46,008 bases of DNA from Vibrio gelatinilyticus. Its GTDB lineage: Bacteria; Pseudomonadota; Gammaproteobacteria; Enterobacterales; Vibrionaceae. Below the pieces are notes generated by a model, which searched no databases, was not told the origin of the DNA, and was given only the letters and a program-made list of their open reading frames with translations. Each line of letters begins with the position of its first letter. The first letter of the stretch is position 1. Shown in pieces: positions 33,376-42,373 of this stretch. The stretch spans positions 1-46,008 of the forward strand of contig NZ_JAJNNZ010000021.1 in assembly GCF_022836845.1 (NCBI RefSeq), written 5' to 3'. Made by a program: the position numbers and the translations under genes.

Positions 33376-34301
33376 GAGTTTTTGTTTCCCTTTTTATGTG
33401 CTCTTGGATGAGCCTGATCGTAAGCTTGCGCCAGATGCTGAAAGTCCAAATGCGTATAGATTTGCGTAGTGGATATGTTTTCATGTCCTAGCAGTTCTTG
33501 TACCGCACGTAGGTTATTGCTTGACTCCAACATATGTGTCGCAAATGAGTGCCGTAGCTTGTGCGGACTAACGTGGCTAGCCAAAGACTGCTTTTGCCCC
33601 CATTCAGACATACGCTTTTGCACGCTGCGATGAGAAATACGAGTGCCCAGTTTTGAAACAAATAACGCCGATTCACTCGGTTTGGCAAACTCACTGCGTC
33701 GTTTCAGCCACTTTTTTACCCACTCGAGGGCAAGACCGGAAAACGGAACTTTACGCTCTTTATCACCCTTGCCAATGACCCGAATTTCACCGCTTGAAAA
33801 GTGAATATGCTTAACGTCGATACTGACCATTTCAGCAAGACGTAAGCCAGCACCATACATCAACTCCATCATAGCTCGATCACGAACCGCCAAAGAATCT
33901 TCTTCGTTCACTTCTAATAACTGTGAGACTTCATCAACATCGAGGTTCTTAGGTAACGGCCGCTGCTTTCTTGGTGCACTGACCCCTTTTGCAGGGTTCG
34001 CGGTGAGTTCTCCACGGAGGATGAGAAAATCGAAGAAGCTACGCAGCGATGATAGGCGAGTAGCAATGCTACTGGCTTTCATACCCTCACGCATTCCTTT
34101 ACTCGCCACCTGTCTTACCCAGCCCGCATCAACCTGACTCCAATCCTTTAAGCCCATTTCTGAAAGGTGTAAGGCCATAGTTTCAAGTTGTTGGCGGTAG
34201 TTACGCTGAGTATGCAAGCTTAAGCCTTTCTCGCTTCTTAGGTATTCATAAAAGCGCTGCAAAGATTTGGCTAAACGACTAGGCAGTATTGGGTCTGACA
34301 T
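33372..34301 (-). CDS. xerC: Tyrosine recombinase XerC
   Basis: XerC works with XerD at dif to resolve chromosome dimers. The 309-residue protein has an N-terminal SAM-like core-binding domain and the full catalytic set: Arg154 (YGAGLRLAE), Lys178 (IGKGDKER), His247 and Arg250 (HKLRHSFATHML), His273 (LLGHENISTTQIY) and nucleophile Tyr282. It overlaps DUF484 upstream by 23 bases and yigB downstream by four, so it is the middle gene of a tight operon. The start is ATG with GAGGAAG. Confidence 0.97.
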   Translation of the reverse strand: MSDPILPSRLAKSLQRFYEYLRSEKGLSLHTQRNYRQQLETMALHLSEMGLKDWSQVDAGWVRQVASKGMREGMKASSIATRLSSLRSFFDFLILRGELTANPAKGVSAPRKQRPLPKNLDVDEVSQLLEVNEEDSLAVRDRAMMELMYGAGLRLAEMVSIDVKHIHFSSGEIRVIGKGDKERKVPFSGLALEWVKKWLKRRSEFAKPSESALFVSKLGTRISHRSVQKRMSEWGQKQSLASHVSPHKLRHSFATHMLESSNNLRAVQELLGHENISTTQIYTHLDFQHLAQAYDQAHPRAHKKGNKNS

Positions 34302-34980
34302 GCTCTTCCTCGTGACGGTGCCAAACTAGATTATCACTCAAATAAGACACTAAATAGGACAAATGGCGCAAAAACAGGGTATCCATTTCTGGCTGAAAAT
34401 GGCCTCCGTCTTCGCTAGAAAAGGCCAAAATCCCCTGAGCAAATTGACGTTTGAGCGGCAACACCACGTACGAACCTAGCTCCGGTGCATTATCATCGGA
34501 GAATAAGCTATCTCTGTCCGCTTGTCGTAATCTCCCTAGGTAAGCCTCTTTCCCGTTCAAATGGTTAGCGCTAAACCTTTGCCAGTTATCCATCGATAGT
34601 GCATGGGGTATATGCTCATGATTCAATAGTTTGATATACGACTTCAAATTCAAGCTGCGCGCGGTCGCTCTGATGGCCTGGATCACTGAATGAAAGTCTG
34701 AACACTTAAGTAACGTTTCTTGTAGCGACATGAACTCATAGAAAGTTTGGTCGTTTCTGGCTGCCAGTGACATCAAGGCTGTGATCTCTTCTTCTAGAGC
34801 TTCAATGCGATCGCGCTGTCTTTTCAGCTGGATCCCTACTAAAGACACGGTGCCTTGTTGTTGATAAGGAAGGGACAGCCGCTCAATGAGAGATTCACGT
34901 CCGTTAAAAAAATCTGGGTGCTCTTGCAAATACTGTGCGACGACTTCCGCTGTCAAATTGTCGGCTTCAAACTGAGACAA
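34279..34980 (-). CDS. DUF484 family protein (GAF-like)
   Basis: The 233-residue protein matches the DUF484 family, found before xerC in many gammaproteobacteria. It has an N-terminal helical part (VAQYLQEHPDFF, LSLPYQQQGTVSLVGIQLKRQRDRIEALEEEI) followed by a GAF-like domain with VVLPLKRQFAQGILAFSSED near its end. Its function is unknown. The start codon is TTG with AAGGA six bases upstream; no better ATG fits. It overlaps xerC by 23 bases. A terminator lies between it and dapF, so it may have its own promoter. Confidence 0.88.
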   Translation of the reverse strand: MSQFEADNLTAEVVAQYLQEHPDFFNGRESLIERLSLPYQQQGTVSLVGIQLKRQRDRIEALEEEITALMSLAARNDQTFYEFMSLQETLLKCSDFHSVIQAIRATARSLNLKSYIKLLNHEHIPHALSMDNWQRFSANHLNGKEAYLGRLRQADRDSLFSDDNAPELGSYVVLPLKRQFAQGILAFSSEDGGHFQPEMDTLFLRHLSYLVSYLSDNLVWHRHEEEHVRPNTA

Positions 34981-35001
34981 AACGTATCCTTTATATTCAA
35001 C

Positions 35002-35044
35002 TTAAATAAAAAGTGGTTGAACCCTGTGAAAGATTCAACCACTT
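35002..35044 (-). terminator. Terminator after dapF
   Basis: A perfect 11-bp stem AAGTGGTTGAA/TTCAACCACTT (35011-35044) with a 12-nt loop is followed on the minus strand by a T-rich tail (35002-35010). It divides lptM–lysA–dapF from DUF484–xerC–yigB. Confidence 0.8.
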
Positions 35045-35143
35045 CAAGTATATACACAATCTCTGTAGATCCGAACAGGCAATCTGTTTCGCTTATCAAT
35101 TCAACGTCAAAAAGCAATCACTGAGTGCTGAAGCAGCACCACA

Positions 35144-35974
35144 TCAGCAAGAAATTTGACCATCAAACACATGCGCTGCAGGCCCGGTCATGTAAAGAGG
35201 GCTTCCTTCACCGCTCCAGCTTATGGTGAGATCACCTCCTGGCAAGTGAACCAAAACCTTATCGTTCAATAATCCCTGTACGATTCCAACCGCCACAGCC
35301 CCACAGGCACCACTACCACAGGCTTGTGTTTCGCCCGCTCCGCGCTCATAAACCCGCAGATTGACTTCATTGCGATTAATCACCTGCATGAAGCCAGCAT
35401 TCACTCGCTCAGGAAAGCGTTCGTGAGACTCTAACAATGGCCCAAGCGCATCAACATCAGCCGTTTGCGTATCATCGACAACGGTGACCACATGAGGGTT
35501 ACCCATGCTAACAGCTCCGCAGAACAATGTTTTTTCCGCCACACGCATGATGTAGGTTTTCTCTTTTTGCTTGGCTTTAAAAGGGATCTTGTTAGGTTCG
35601 AACTCTGGAGCTCCCATATTCACGGTCACAAGATCATCGTCTTCAATCTTAAGTATCATTTTCCCTTTTTTGGTACTGACACTTACCGTGTATTTATTGG
35701 TTAACCCCTTCATTCGTACAAATCGGGCAAAGCATCGAGCGCCATTGCCGCACTGTTCAACTTCACTGCCATCTGCATTGAAAATTCGATAATGGAAATC
35801 GGTTTCAGGATCGTAAGGTGCCTCTACAATGAGAAGCTGATCAAAACCAACACCAGTGTGTCGATTCGCCAAGCGACGAATTAACTCAGGAGAGAAGAAT
35901 ACATTTTGAGTAATGCAATCGACCACCATGAAGTCATTACCCAATCCGTGCATTTTAGAAAAGTGAAAGTGCAT
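35144..35974 (-). CDS. dapF: Diaminopimelate epimerase
   Basis: DapF turns LL- into meso-diaminopimelate for cell wall and lysine. The 276-residue protein has the paired active-site cysteines, Cys75 in EQCGNGARC and the second in AACGSGACGA-type context near residue 218, plus MHGLGNDF at the N-terminus. I start it at 35974 (MHFHFS), which matches the family; a TTG further upstream lies inside lysA. It follows lysA by ten bases in one operon and is followed by a terminator. Confidence 0.97.
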   Translation of the reverse strand: MHFHFSKMHGLGNDFMVVDCITQNVFFSPELIRRLANRHTGVGFDQLLIVEAPYDPETDFHYRIFNADGSEVEQCGNGARCFARFVRMKGLTNKYTVSVSTKKGKMILKIEDDDLVTVNMGAPEFEPNKIPFKAKQKEKTYIMRVAEKTLFCGAVSMGNPHVVTVVDDTQTADVDALGPLLESHERFPERVNAGFMQVINRNEVNLRVYERGAGETQACGSGACGAVAVGIVQGLLNDKVLVHLPGGDLTISWSGEGSPLYMTGPAAHVFDGQISC

Positions 35975-35984
35975 AAGGTCTCTA

Positions 35985-37238
35985 TTACTCCGGTAAGATG
36001 CTTTCAAGAGCCCAAAGGCTAGACAGCTCTTCTCGTTGTCGTACTAAATGTGCCTGATTACCATCTACAATGACTTCAGCCGCTCGGGCTCGAGTGTTGT
36101 AGTTTGATGACATTGCAAAGCCATAGGCACCTGCGGAGCGTACAGCCAATAAGTCACCTTGCTCCAATACGAGGTCACGATCTTTACCCAAAAAGTCACC
36201 TGTTTCGCAGATAGGACCAACCAAATCATAGGTTTCAGATTTTCCTTCGCGAGGGATCACAGGAACAATATCTTGCCAAGCCTGATACAGGGCTGGGCGC
36301 ATTAGATCATTCATTGCTGCATCCACAACAGCAAAATTTTTGTGTTCGGTATGCTTTAAGAACTCAACTTTCGTCAGTAAGACACCTGCATTGGCAGCTA
36401 TAGCGCGGCCTGGTTCAAAAATAAGCTCCAAATCTGGATGATTATCTAGTCGAGCCAGCAGTGCCTTAGCATAATCAGACGGCTGTGGTGGTAATTCATC
36501 TCGGTAAACCACTCCCAAGCCACCGCCAACATCCAAGTGTTTAATTTCAACGCCATCAGCACACAAATCACCAATTAAAGCCAACAAGCGATCCGTGGCA
36601 TCAATAAAAGGTTCAATATCGGTCAATTGTGAACCGATATGGCAATCAATGCCCTGTATATTTAGGTGCGACAAGCTTTGGGCAAACTTGTAAACTGCCG
36701 GCGCCTTATCAAAAGCGATACCAAATTTATTATCACGCAAACCTGTAGAGATATAAGGGTGAGTATTCGCGTCTACATCGGGATTAATACGCAAAGAAAT
36801 CGGTGCAATGACGTCCAATGATGCTGCCACTTGGTTCAGAAGTTCCAACTCTGGCTCTGATTCAACATTAAAGCACTTAATACCTAGCTCTAGAGCTTGA
36901 CGCATTTCTTGCGCCGTTTTACCTACACCAGAAAATACCACTTTAGCAGGGTCTCCTCCGGCAGCAATCACACGCTCTAACTCTCCACCAGAAACGATAT
37001 CAAAACCAGAACCCAGACGTGCTAGGGTATTAAGCACGCCGATATTAGAGTTTGCTTTCACGGCATAACACACTAGATGAGGATGCTCGCCAACCGATTT
37101 ATCAAATGCATTCCAATGGCGTTCTAATGTTGCACGTGAATAGACATACAAAGGTGTGCCATATTCAGTCGCGAGTGATGATAACGATATATTTTCGGCC
37201 CAAAGCTGGCCATCGTCCTGATAGTTAAAATAATCCAA
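35985..37238 (-). CDS. lysA: Diaminopimelate decarboxylase
   Basis: LysA makes L-lysine from meso-diaminopimelate with pyridoxal phosphate. The 417-residue fold-III decarboxylase binds the cofactor through Lys61 (CYAVKANSN). It has the HIGSQLTD phosphate region, GGGLGV, EPGRAI and CETGDFLGKDR motifs. The start codon is TTG with AAGGG upstream; I recall other Vibrio LysA proteins beginning at the same place. It lies in an lptM–lysA–dapF operon, so the two final lysine steps are linked. Confidence 0.97.
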   Translation of the reverse strand: MDYFNYQDDGQLWAENISLSSLATEYGTPLYVYSRATLERHWNAFDKSVGEHPHLVCYAVKANSNIGVLNTLARLGSGFDIVSGGELERVIAAGGDPAKVVFSGVGKTAQEMRQALELGIKCFNVESEPELELLNQVAASLDVIAPISLRINPDVDANTHPYISTGLRDNKFGIAFDKAPAVYKFAQSLSHLNIQGIDCHIGSQLTDIEPFIDATDRLLALIGDLCADGVEIKHLDVGGGLGVVYRDELPPQPSDYAKALLARLDNHPDLELIFEPGRAIAANAGVLLTKVEFLKHTEHKNFAVVDAAMNDLMRPALYQAWQDIVPVIPREGKSETYDLVGPICETGDFLGKDRDLVLEQGDLLAVRSAGAYGFAMSSNYNTRARAAEVIVDGNQAHLVRQREELSSLWALESILPE

Positions 37239-37276
37239 TTCTCATATCCCTTATGCTAATTCAATCGCGCTTACAA

Positions 37277-37411
37277 TTATTGGTCGTTGACTGGCTGAGG
37301 TTGCTCATTCGTCGGCTGAGGTTTCGCTGGTAAATACAATGGACCTGTTTGGCCACATCCAACAAGAGTCATCACTCCGAGCATTAATAGTGCCGTAACT
37401 GTCTTTTTCAT
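37277..37411 (-). CDS. lptM: LPS-assembly lipoprotein LptM (YifL)
   Basis: This small 44-residue lipoprotein has a signal peptide ending LVGC (Cys19) and the family motif CGQTGPLYLP, followed by a short Pro/Gln-rich tail. LptM aids maturation of the LPS translocon LptD in E. coli. It precedes lysA and dapF, as in E. coli. I start it at the MKK codon (37411); an ATG three codons upstream is possible, and neither has a good ribosome-binding site. It is divergent from cyaY. Confidence 0.9.
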   Translation of the reverse strand: MKKTVTALLMLGVMTLVGCGQTGPLYLPAKPQPTNEQPQPVNDQ

Positions 37412-37486
37412 TTTGTACATCGTGATTATTGTTTCAATGCCCCCTATAATCGCATCAGGATTTAGAAAAGCAATAGGATAACAAAG

Positions 37487-37801
37487 ATGAACGATACGGA
37501 ATTTCATCAACTGGTCGATATTCAGATGCAAAATATTGAAGAAGCCATCGATGAATCAGGCGCCGACATAGATTACGAGGTGACGGGCAACGTGATGACA
37601 CTGGAGTTTGACGATCGCAGTCAGATTATCATTAACCGACAAGAACCTATGCGTGAGATTTGGCTTGCTTCCCGTTCTGGCGGCTTTCACTTTAAGTTGA
37701 TTGACGAAAAGTGGACGTGCTCCAAGACGGGTGTGGAACTGTTTGAAATGGTCAAACAGGAGTGCGTGAAGCATGCTGGCGAAACGATAGACTGGAACTA
37801 A
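37487..37801 (+). CDS. cyaY: Iron-sulfur assembly protein CyaY (frataxin)
   Basis: CyaY, bacterial frataxin, binds iron and tunes the IscS cysteine desulfurase during Fe-S cluster assembly. The 104-residue protein has the acidic first helix (DTEFHQLVDIQMQNIEEAIDESGADIDYE) that binds iron, then the beta-sheet with QIIINRQEPMREIWLAS and GGFHFKL. The start is ATG with AGGA upstream. Its stop codon interlocks with that of cyaA on the other strand, and it is divergent from lptM. Confidence 0.96.
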   Translation: MNDTEFHQLVDIQMQNIEEAIDESGADIDYEVTGNVMTLEFDDRSQIIINRQEPMREIWLASRSGGFHFKLIDEKWTCSKTGVELFEMVKQECVKHAGETIDWN

Positions 37802-40335
37802 GCGTTGGCGTTGACCGCCTTGGATAGCTTTGAGTTGGGAGAGGCATCATTACGATAAGGGATCACGTAAGCCTCCCCATCTTCGGGGTGCACCAACTGA
37901 TAGTATTGCGGTAAATTAAAGTTGATGATTTTCGTCGCCATTTCACTTTCTTGGCTAATATTCGAGGTGTAGAAACTGTTTACACTCGAGATCATGTCAT
38001 CTTTACTGCCCCTCATTTGATGGTAAACCTCAACTTGGTTATTCTCATCTAAAACATAGATATTGAAACCACTATCGGTATCCTCAAAAAAGAACTGTAT
38101 TAACCCTTCACTGGCAAAGCCATCAACAACGTCAGGCAAGTGATACTCTTCTTCGCGATCCAACATTAACAAGGGGGCACCTTGAAGCTTGTTGCTGGAA
38201 ATGCTGCTGTAAAAATCAACAGAATTTTCTAGACGCTGTACTGAAACCCCACGACGCTCAAAGAACAATCCGTACATCTGATTAGCAATCTTAATTGCCT
38301 TAAAGCGACGACGCTTCTCTTGCTCAATTGGCTTAAGACGTAATTCAATGCACTCAGCTAACAGTTGATACACTGTGTTTCTTAACACGCCGCGCAGATT
38401 CTTGCTATAACAAAACACATCCACAGAATCTGGCGGGATCGCATCTTGATGCATCTTACCTAATATCGTTTTAAGCGCATCAAGTATGGCCGTTTCGCCT
38501 GTAAAGTGCAGAGTACGCACTTCATGCCACGAGTTTCGATACACTAAATCTACGCTGCCAATCAAACTACAACCTTGCGAACCAAAGCTAAAGATATCAA
38601 TATTCTTGAGATCCACTTTCATAGATTTAGCGGACAAATCGCTGGTAGGATCATTTTCAAAGTTAATGAACATCGCTAACTGGCTGATCTCACAAGGACT
38701 AGCCAACGCCTGCATACTCGGTCTGCGTTTTCGCAGAGAAAAAGTATTCCTCAAGTCGCTAACCATTTGATAGAACTTATCGATATCAATGTGTGCTTCA
38801 CGCACTACTGAATTAAGACGTGTCGACTCGGTGATCAAACCATTAAAGAAAGACCACGCGACTAACTTGCTTAAATACTCATTGTGCTGCAGCGTTGCTT
38901 GCCCCAAAATTTTGTGCGCGACCAAAGGCTGCTTATACAGATACCACCCTGGCTTATTAGTGCGACCTTCTTTTACTTCTATAAAGCTAAGGTCAGGCTC
39001 GTGCAAATCTGGTGAGATCTGTGGATTAAGAAGAGTCACTTTACCTGGGAGCACCTCGAAGGCAGCGTAAAGCTTACGAGCGAGAATGCTAATATCTTGC
39101 GGACTAATCGCCGAGGTTATCCCATTTCGGCGAGCAAACTGAATCAGGTTACGGTAGCTCAACATCAAGGCGTCAAGCAAAGCGTTGTGTACCACGATCA
39201 CCTGTTCGACTTTCCAATGACGTCTATTATCAAGCTCTTTTAAGACCTCATGAGACCAACCCCAATTCGAGGTCATCTCCATTAGCGCTTCACGACGCCA
39301 TGCGACGGAGCCGGCACTAGGTGCTCTAGACAGTTTTTCATGAGTTTTAAGGTAAAAACAGCGCCTGACCAAGTCCAAGCGGCTATGATCACCAATGCGC
39401 TCTAAATAGAGTGTCACCTTTTCCAGCATAAGATAGTATGCATCCATGCCGTACAGGTCGGGTTCATGGGCAAAAAAGCGACGTTTGGTATCAATACTCA
39501 ATAGTTGGGTGTGAGGGTATTCCCAAGAATACGCTTCCAATAAAATGGCTTTAAGTACTGACTTATAGGGTGAGTCAATACTCTTATAGAGTTGCCATAA
39601 ACTTGAACCAAAATACTCTTCGGCCGGAATTCGATTCAATCGACCAAAATCCAACCACTCATCACGTTGAATATAACCATTACGACACAGTAATTCGACA
39701 TACTCGTCGTAGCATTCTTCCATTTCTGGCGGAACGATTTGCCATAACAGTCGCTGTCCAGCCAAACACACGGCCGAACGATAAAACTCATCGAGCAGCA
39801 ATAAGTGCTGAGACGAGCCGCAATTATCACCTGTCATTTCTTCAGAAAAATTACTGCGAAAACGCAACTCGTCCATCAGGAAAAAATTAGCTTCAACGCC
39901 TAAGCCTTTCGCCCAGTCAGTGATGAGCAAGCATTTATTGCTCAAGCTCTCACGATCTTCCGTCGTCATACTTGGTGAGATACACACCCAAATATCTAGG
40001 TCACTCGAAGTACTTTGACCTATAGAAGAGGTGCTGCCCATGGTATACAGCCCAAGGATCTGATTATCTTCTGATCTTGCTAACTTAGAGCCGAGAGCCA
40101 ATTCCACATCGTCGATGAAAGTTTGTTGTATCTCATTGGCCTGAAAACCATAGACTCCACGCGGCGTTGATTGCTCGAAATATCCTGGGATTATAGGGTG
40201 ATTGAAGTGAAATAGAGCAGGTATGAGTTGGAAAATACGTTGCCCTTGCAAGTCCATCAGCGTCAACGCTCTTTCGATACGTTGTCGATTCAGTTTATCT
40301 AATCGCTGAGTTAATGTTTGAGTGTATACCTGCAA
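37798..40335 (-). CDS. cyaA: Class I adenylate cyclase
   Basis: CyaA makes cAMP, which with CRP controls carbon use and many Vibrio traits. The 845-residue protein has the class I N-terminal catalytic domain with the nucleotidyltransferase motif YTMGSTSSIGQSTSSDLDIWVC, then a long regulatory C-terminal part. The start codon is TTG with AGGA seven bases upstream, aligned with the known E. coli cyaA start, also TTG; this rare start keeps expression low. A weak CRP-like site lies in its upstream region. It is divergent from hemC, as in E. coli. Confidence 0.97.
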   Translation of the reverse strand: MQVYTQTLTQRLDKLNRQRIERALTLMDLQGQRIFQLIPALFHFNHPIIPGYFEQSTPRGVYGFQANEIQQTFIDDVELALGSKLARSEDNQILGLYTMGSTSSIGQSTSSDLDIWVCISPSMTTEDRESLSNKCLLITDWAKGLGVEANFFLMDELRFRSNFSEEMTGDNCGSSQHLLLLDEFYRSAVCLAGQRLLWQIVPPEMEECYDEYVELLCRNGYIQRDEWLDFGRLNRIPAEEYFGSSLWQLYKSIDSPYKSVLKAILLEAYSWEYPHTQLLSIDTKRRFFAHEPDLYGMDAYYLMLEKVTLYLERIGDHSRLDLVRRCFYLKTHEKLSRAPSAGSVAWRREALMEMTSNWGWSHEVLKELDNRRHWKVEQVIVVHNALLDALMLSYRNLIQFARRNGITSAISPQDISILARKLYAAFEVLPGKVTLLNPQISPDLHEPDLSFIEVKEGRTNKPGWYLYKQPLVAHKILGQATLQHNEYLSKLVAWSFFNGLITESTRLNSVVREAHIDIDKFYQMVSDLRNTFSLRKRRPSMQALASPCEISQLAMFINFENDPTSDLSAKSMKVDLKNIDIFSFGSQGCSLIGSVDLVYRNSWHEVRTLHFTGETAILDALKTILGKMHQDAIPPDSVDVFCYSKNLRGVLRNTVYQLLAECIELRLKPIEQEKRRRFKAIKIANQMYGLFFERRGVSVQRLENSVDFYSSISSNKLQGAPLLMLDREEEYHLPDVVDGFASEGLIQFFFEDTDSGFNIYVLDENNQVEVYHQMRGSKDDMISSVNSFYTSNISQESEMATKIINFNLPQYYQLVHPEDGEAYVIPYRNDASPNSKLSKAVNANA

Positions 40336-40672
40336 AGGGTTTTCCTAGGTTGAATTCTATTTGTACATAATGATTAGCTTTTGCTCTAATCCAGCATTAA
40401 AACGTGATCAATTTAACACTTTTATTAAATCAGGTAAAGCTAAAGCATGAGTCTTCCCAGCGTGTCTGCCATCATCTAGGCGAACCATTCGTTGATAAAT
40501 AGTAGCTGCCAATTCTAACAATAGCGCAACGAACAAATGCGACAAACATCACACTCCCAGCAATCTATTGCAACTGGCCTTGTTTCGATTCACCGCTAAA
40601 TTACGAAATACTAAGATTTTCCTGACTTGAATGATAGGATTAGAACATTCGTTTTACATTGATGAGAAAACC
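40336..40672. promoter_or_regulatory. Divergent cyaA–hemC regulatory region
   Basis: About 340 bases without a gene. A possible CRP site is CGTGA-N6-TAACA at 40403-40418 (two mismatches to TGTGA-N6-TCACA). In E. coli, CRP represses a cyaA promoter, so this would fit autoregulation. Promoter calls for cyaA and hemC are not clear enough to place. Confidence 0.35.
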
Positions 40673-41611
40673 ATGAATTCATCCGCTCCTATTCGTATCG
40701 CCACCCGCAAAAGCCCGCTGGCTCTGTGGCAAGCACATTATGTGAAAGACGCCTTAATTGCCGCTCACCCAGGATTAGAGGTAGAGTTGGTCACTATGGT
40801 AACCAAAGGGGACATCATACTCGATACTCCATTGGCCAAAGTCGGTGGCAAAGGGTTATTTGTGAAGGAGCTCGAAGTCGCCATGCTCGAAGGCAGAGCC
40901 GATCTGGCGGTTCATTCAATGAAAGACGTCCCTGTTGATTTCCCTGAAGGACTTGGTCTAGTCACTATCTGCGAACGAGAAGATCCTCGAGACGCATTTG
41001 TCTCCAACACGTACAACCACATTGATGAATTGCCTCAAGGGGCTAGCGTTGGTACCTGTAGTCTAAGGCGTCAGTGCCAATTAAAAGAGCGTCGTCCTGA
41101 TCTGAATATCAAAGAACTGCGCGGGAATGTTGGTACTCGTCTTGGCAAACTCGACAATGGTGACTACGACGCCATCATTCTAGCTGCTGCGGGGCTAAAG
41201 AGACTGCACCTTGAAGATCGTATCAAGAGCTTCATTGAACCGGAGGTTTCCTTACCAGCGGTAGGCCAAGGCGCTGTCGGTATCGAGTGCCGCTTAGATG
41301 ATGATCGCTTGATTAAACTGTTAGAACCTCTGAACCACCTCGACACCGCCGATCGAGTAAAATGCGAACGCGCAATGAATTTGACCCTACAAGGTGGATG
41401 CCAAGTCCCAATTGGTAGCTATTCAGTGCTAGACGGTAACGATATTTGGTTGCGAGCTTTGGTTGGAGAACCCGATGGTAGTGAGATGGTTCGTGGAGAC
41501 ATTAAAGGACCACGTGAAGAAGCTGAGACTCTTGGCGTTACTTTGGCAAACCAGCTACTTGAGCAAGGTGCGAAAGAAATCCTAGAGCGCCTCTACGCTG
41601 ATCACGAGTAA
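40673..41611 (+). CDS. hemC: Hydroxymethylbilane synthase
   Basis: HemC joins four porphobilinogens into hydroxymethylbilane for haem and corrinoids. The 312-residue protein carries its dipyrromethane cofactor on Cys243 (LQGGCQVPIG). It has ATRKSPLALWQ at the N-terminus, HSMKDVP and SLRRQ substrate-arm motifs. I start it at 40673 (MNSSAPI), which fits the family; a longer frame from 40631 does not. It is the first gene of hemCDXY; hemD follows after three bases. Confidence 0.97.
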   Translation: MNSSAPIRIATRKSPLALWQAHYVKDALIAAHPGLEVELVTMVTKGDIILDTPLAKVGGKGLFVKELEVAMLEGRADLAVHSMKDVPVDFPEGLGLVTICEREDPRDAFVSNTYNHIDELPQGASVGTCSLRRQCQLKERRPDLNIKELRGNVGTRLGKLDNGDYDAIILAAAGLKRLHLEDRIKSFIEPEVSLPAVGQGAVGIECRLDDDRLIKLLEPLNHLDTADRVKCERAMNLTLQGGCQVPIGSYSVLDGNDIWLRALVGEPDGSEMVRGDIKGPREEAETLGVTLANQLLEQGAKEILERLYADHE

Positions 41612-41614
41612 TTT

Positions 41615-42373
41615 ATGCCTATATTGGTCGCTCGTCCAGGCTCTAGTGGCGAACTGCTATGCCAATCTATCCGTGATTCGGGGGGCATTGCCCTCCACTT
41701 CCCATTCGTAGAAATCAAGACCAACACTAAAAATACCAATTGGCTCAATAGCTTGAAGAAAGCCGATATCATCATTGCTGTGAGTCAATATGCGGTAAGT
41801 GGTATTCAAGAGTTATTCGGCAACGAAAAAGCATCTTGGCCTAAGGGGTGTATTTATCTTGGCGTTGGTCAAAAAACTGCGCACGAATTAAGCAAAGCAA
41901 GCCAACAAAACGTACACTACCCTGAGATTAGCGACAGCGAACATCTGCTGCAACTTCCTGAATTACATCAGGTCAAAGGCAAAAACATCATCATACTGCG
42001 TGGTAATGGTGGGCGTGAACTCATTGAGCAAACCCTGACATCCCGCGGAGCTCGCGTCAACTATGAAGAGGTGTATGTTCGCACAAAATTGCCCATATCT
42101 TTTCAGTCAGATATCAAACAGTGGCAAGATAGCCACATCGATACCTTGATTGTAACCAGCGGTGAGCAACTAGAGCATTTAGTGTCTAGTGTTGTACTCG
42201 CTCATGAAACACCCTGGTTATTTAAACAAACGTTAATAGTGCCGAGCGAGCGAATATTGCAACAGGCTAAAGACTATGGCTTTTTGCATATAACTAACGC
42301 CAAAGGCGCATCCAATACCCAACTACTTGCTGCTCTCCAGCGTCTAAGAATAGGACTTAAGCATGACCAATAA
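41615..42373 (+). CDS. hemD: Uroporphyrinogen-III synthase
   Basis: HemD closes hydroxymethylbilane into uroporphyrinogen III, inverting ring D. The 252-residue protein has the weakly conserved two-domain fold, recognised by MPILVARPGSSGELLCQSI at the start, the IILRGNGGRELIEQTL motif, and VTSGEQLEHL. It follows hemC closely and overlaps hemX by eleven bases, so translation is coupled. Confidence 0.93.
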   Translation: MPILVARPGSSGELLCQSIRDSGGIALHFPFVEIKTNTKNTNWLNSLKKADIIIAVSQYAVSGIQELFGNEKASWPKGCIYLGVGQKTAHELSKASQQNVHYPEISDSEHLLQLPELHQVKGKNIIILRGNGGRELIEQTLTSRGARVNYEEVYVRTKLPISFQSDIKQWQDSHIDTLIVTSGEQLEHLVSSVVLAHETPWLFKQTLIVPSERILQQAKDYGFLHITNAKGASNTQLLAALQRLRIGLKHDQ

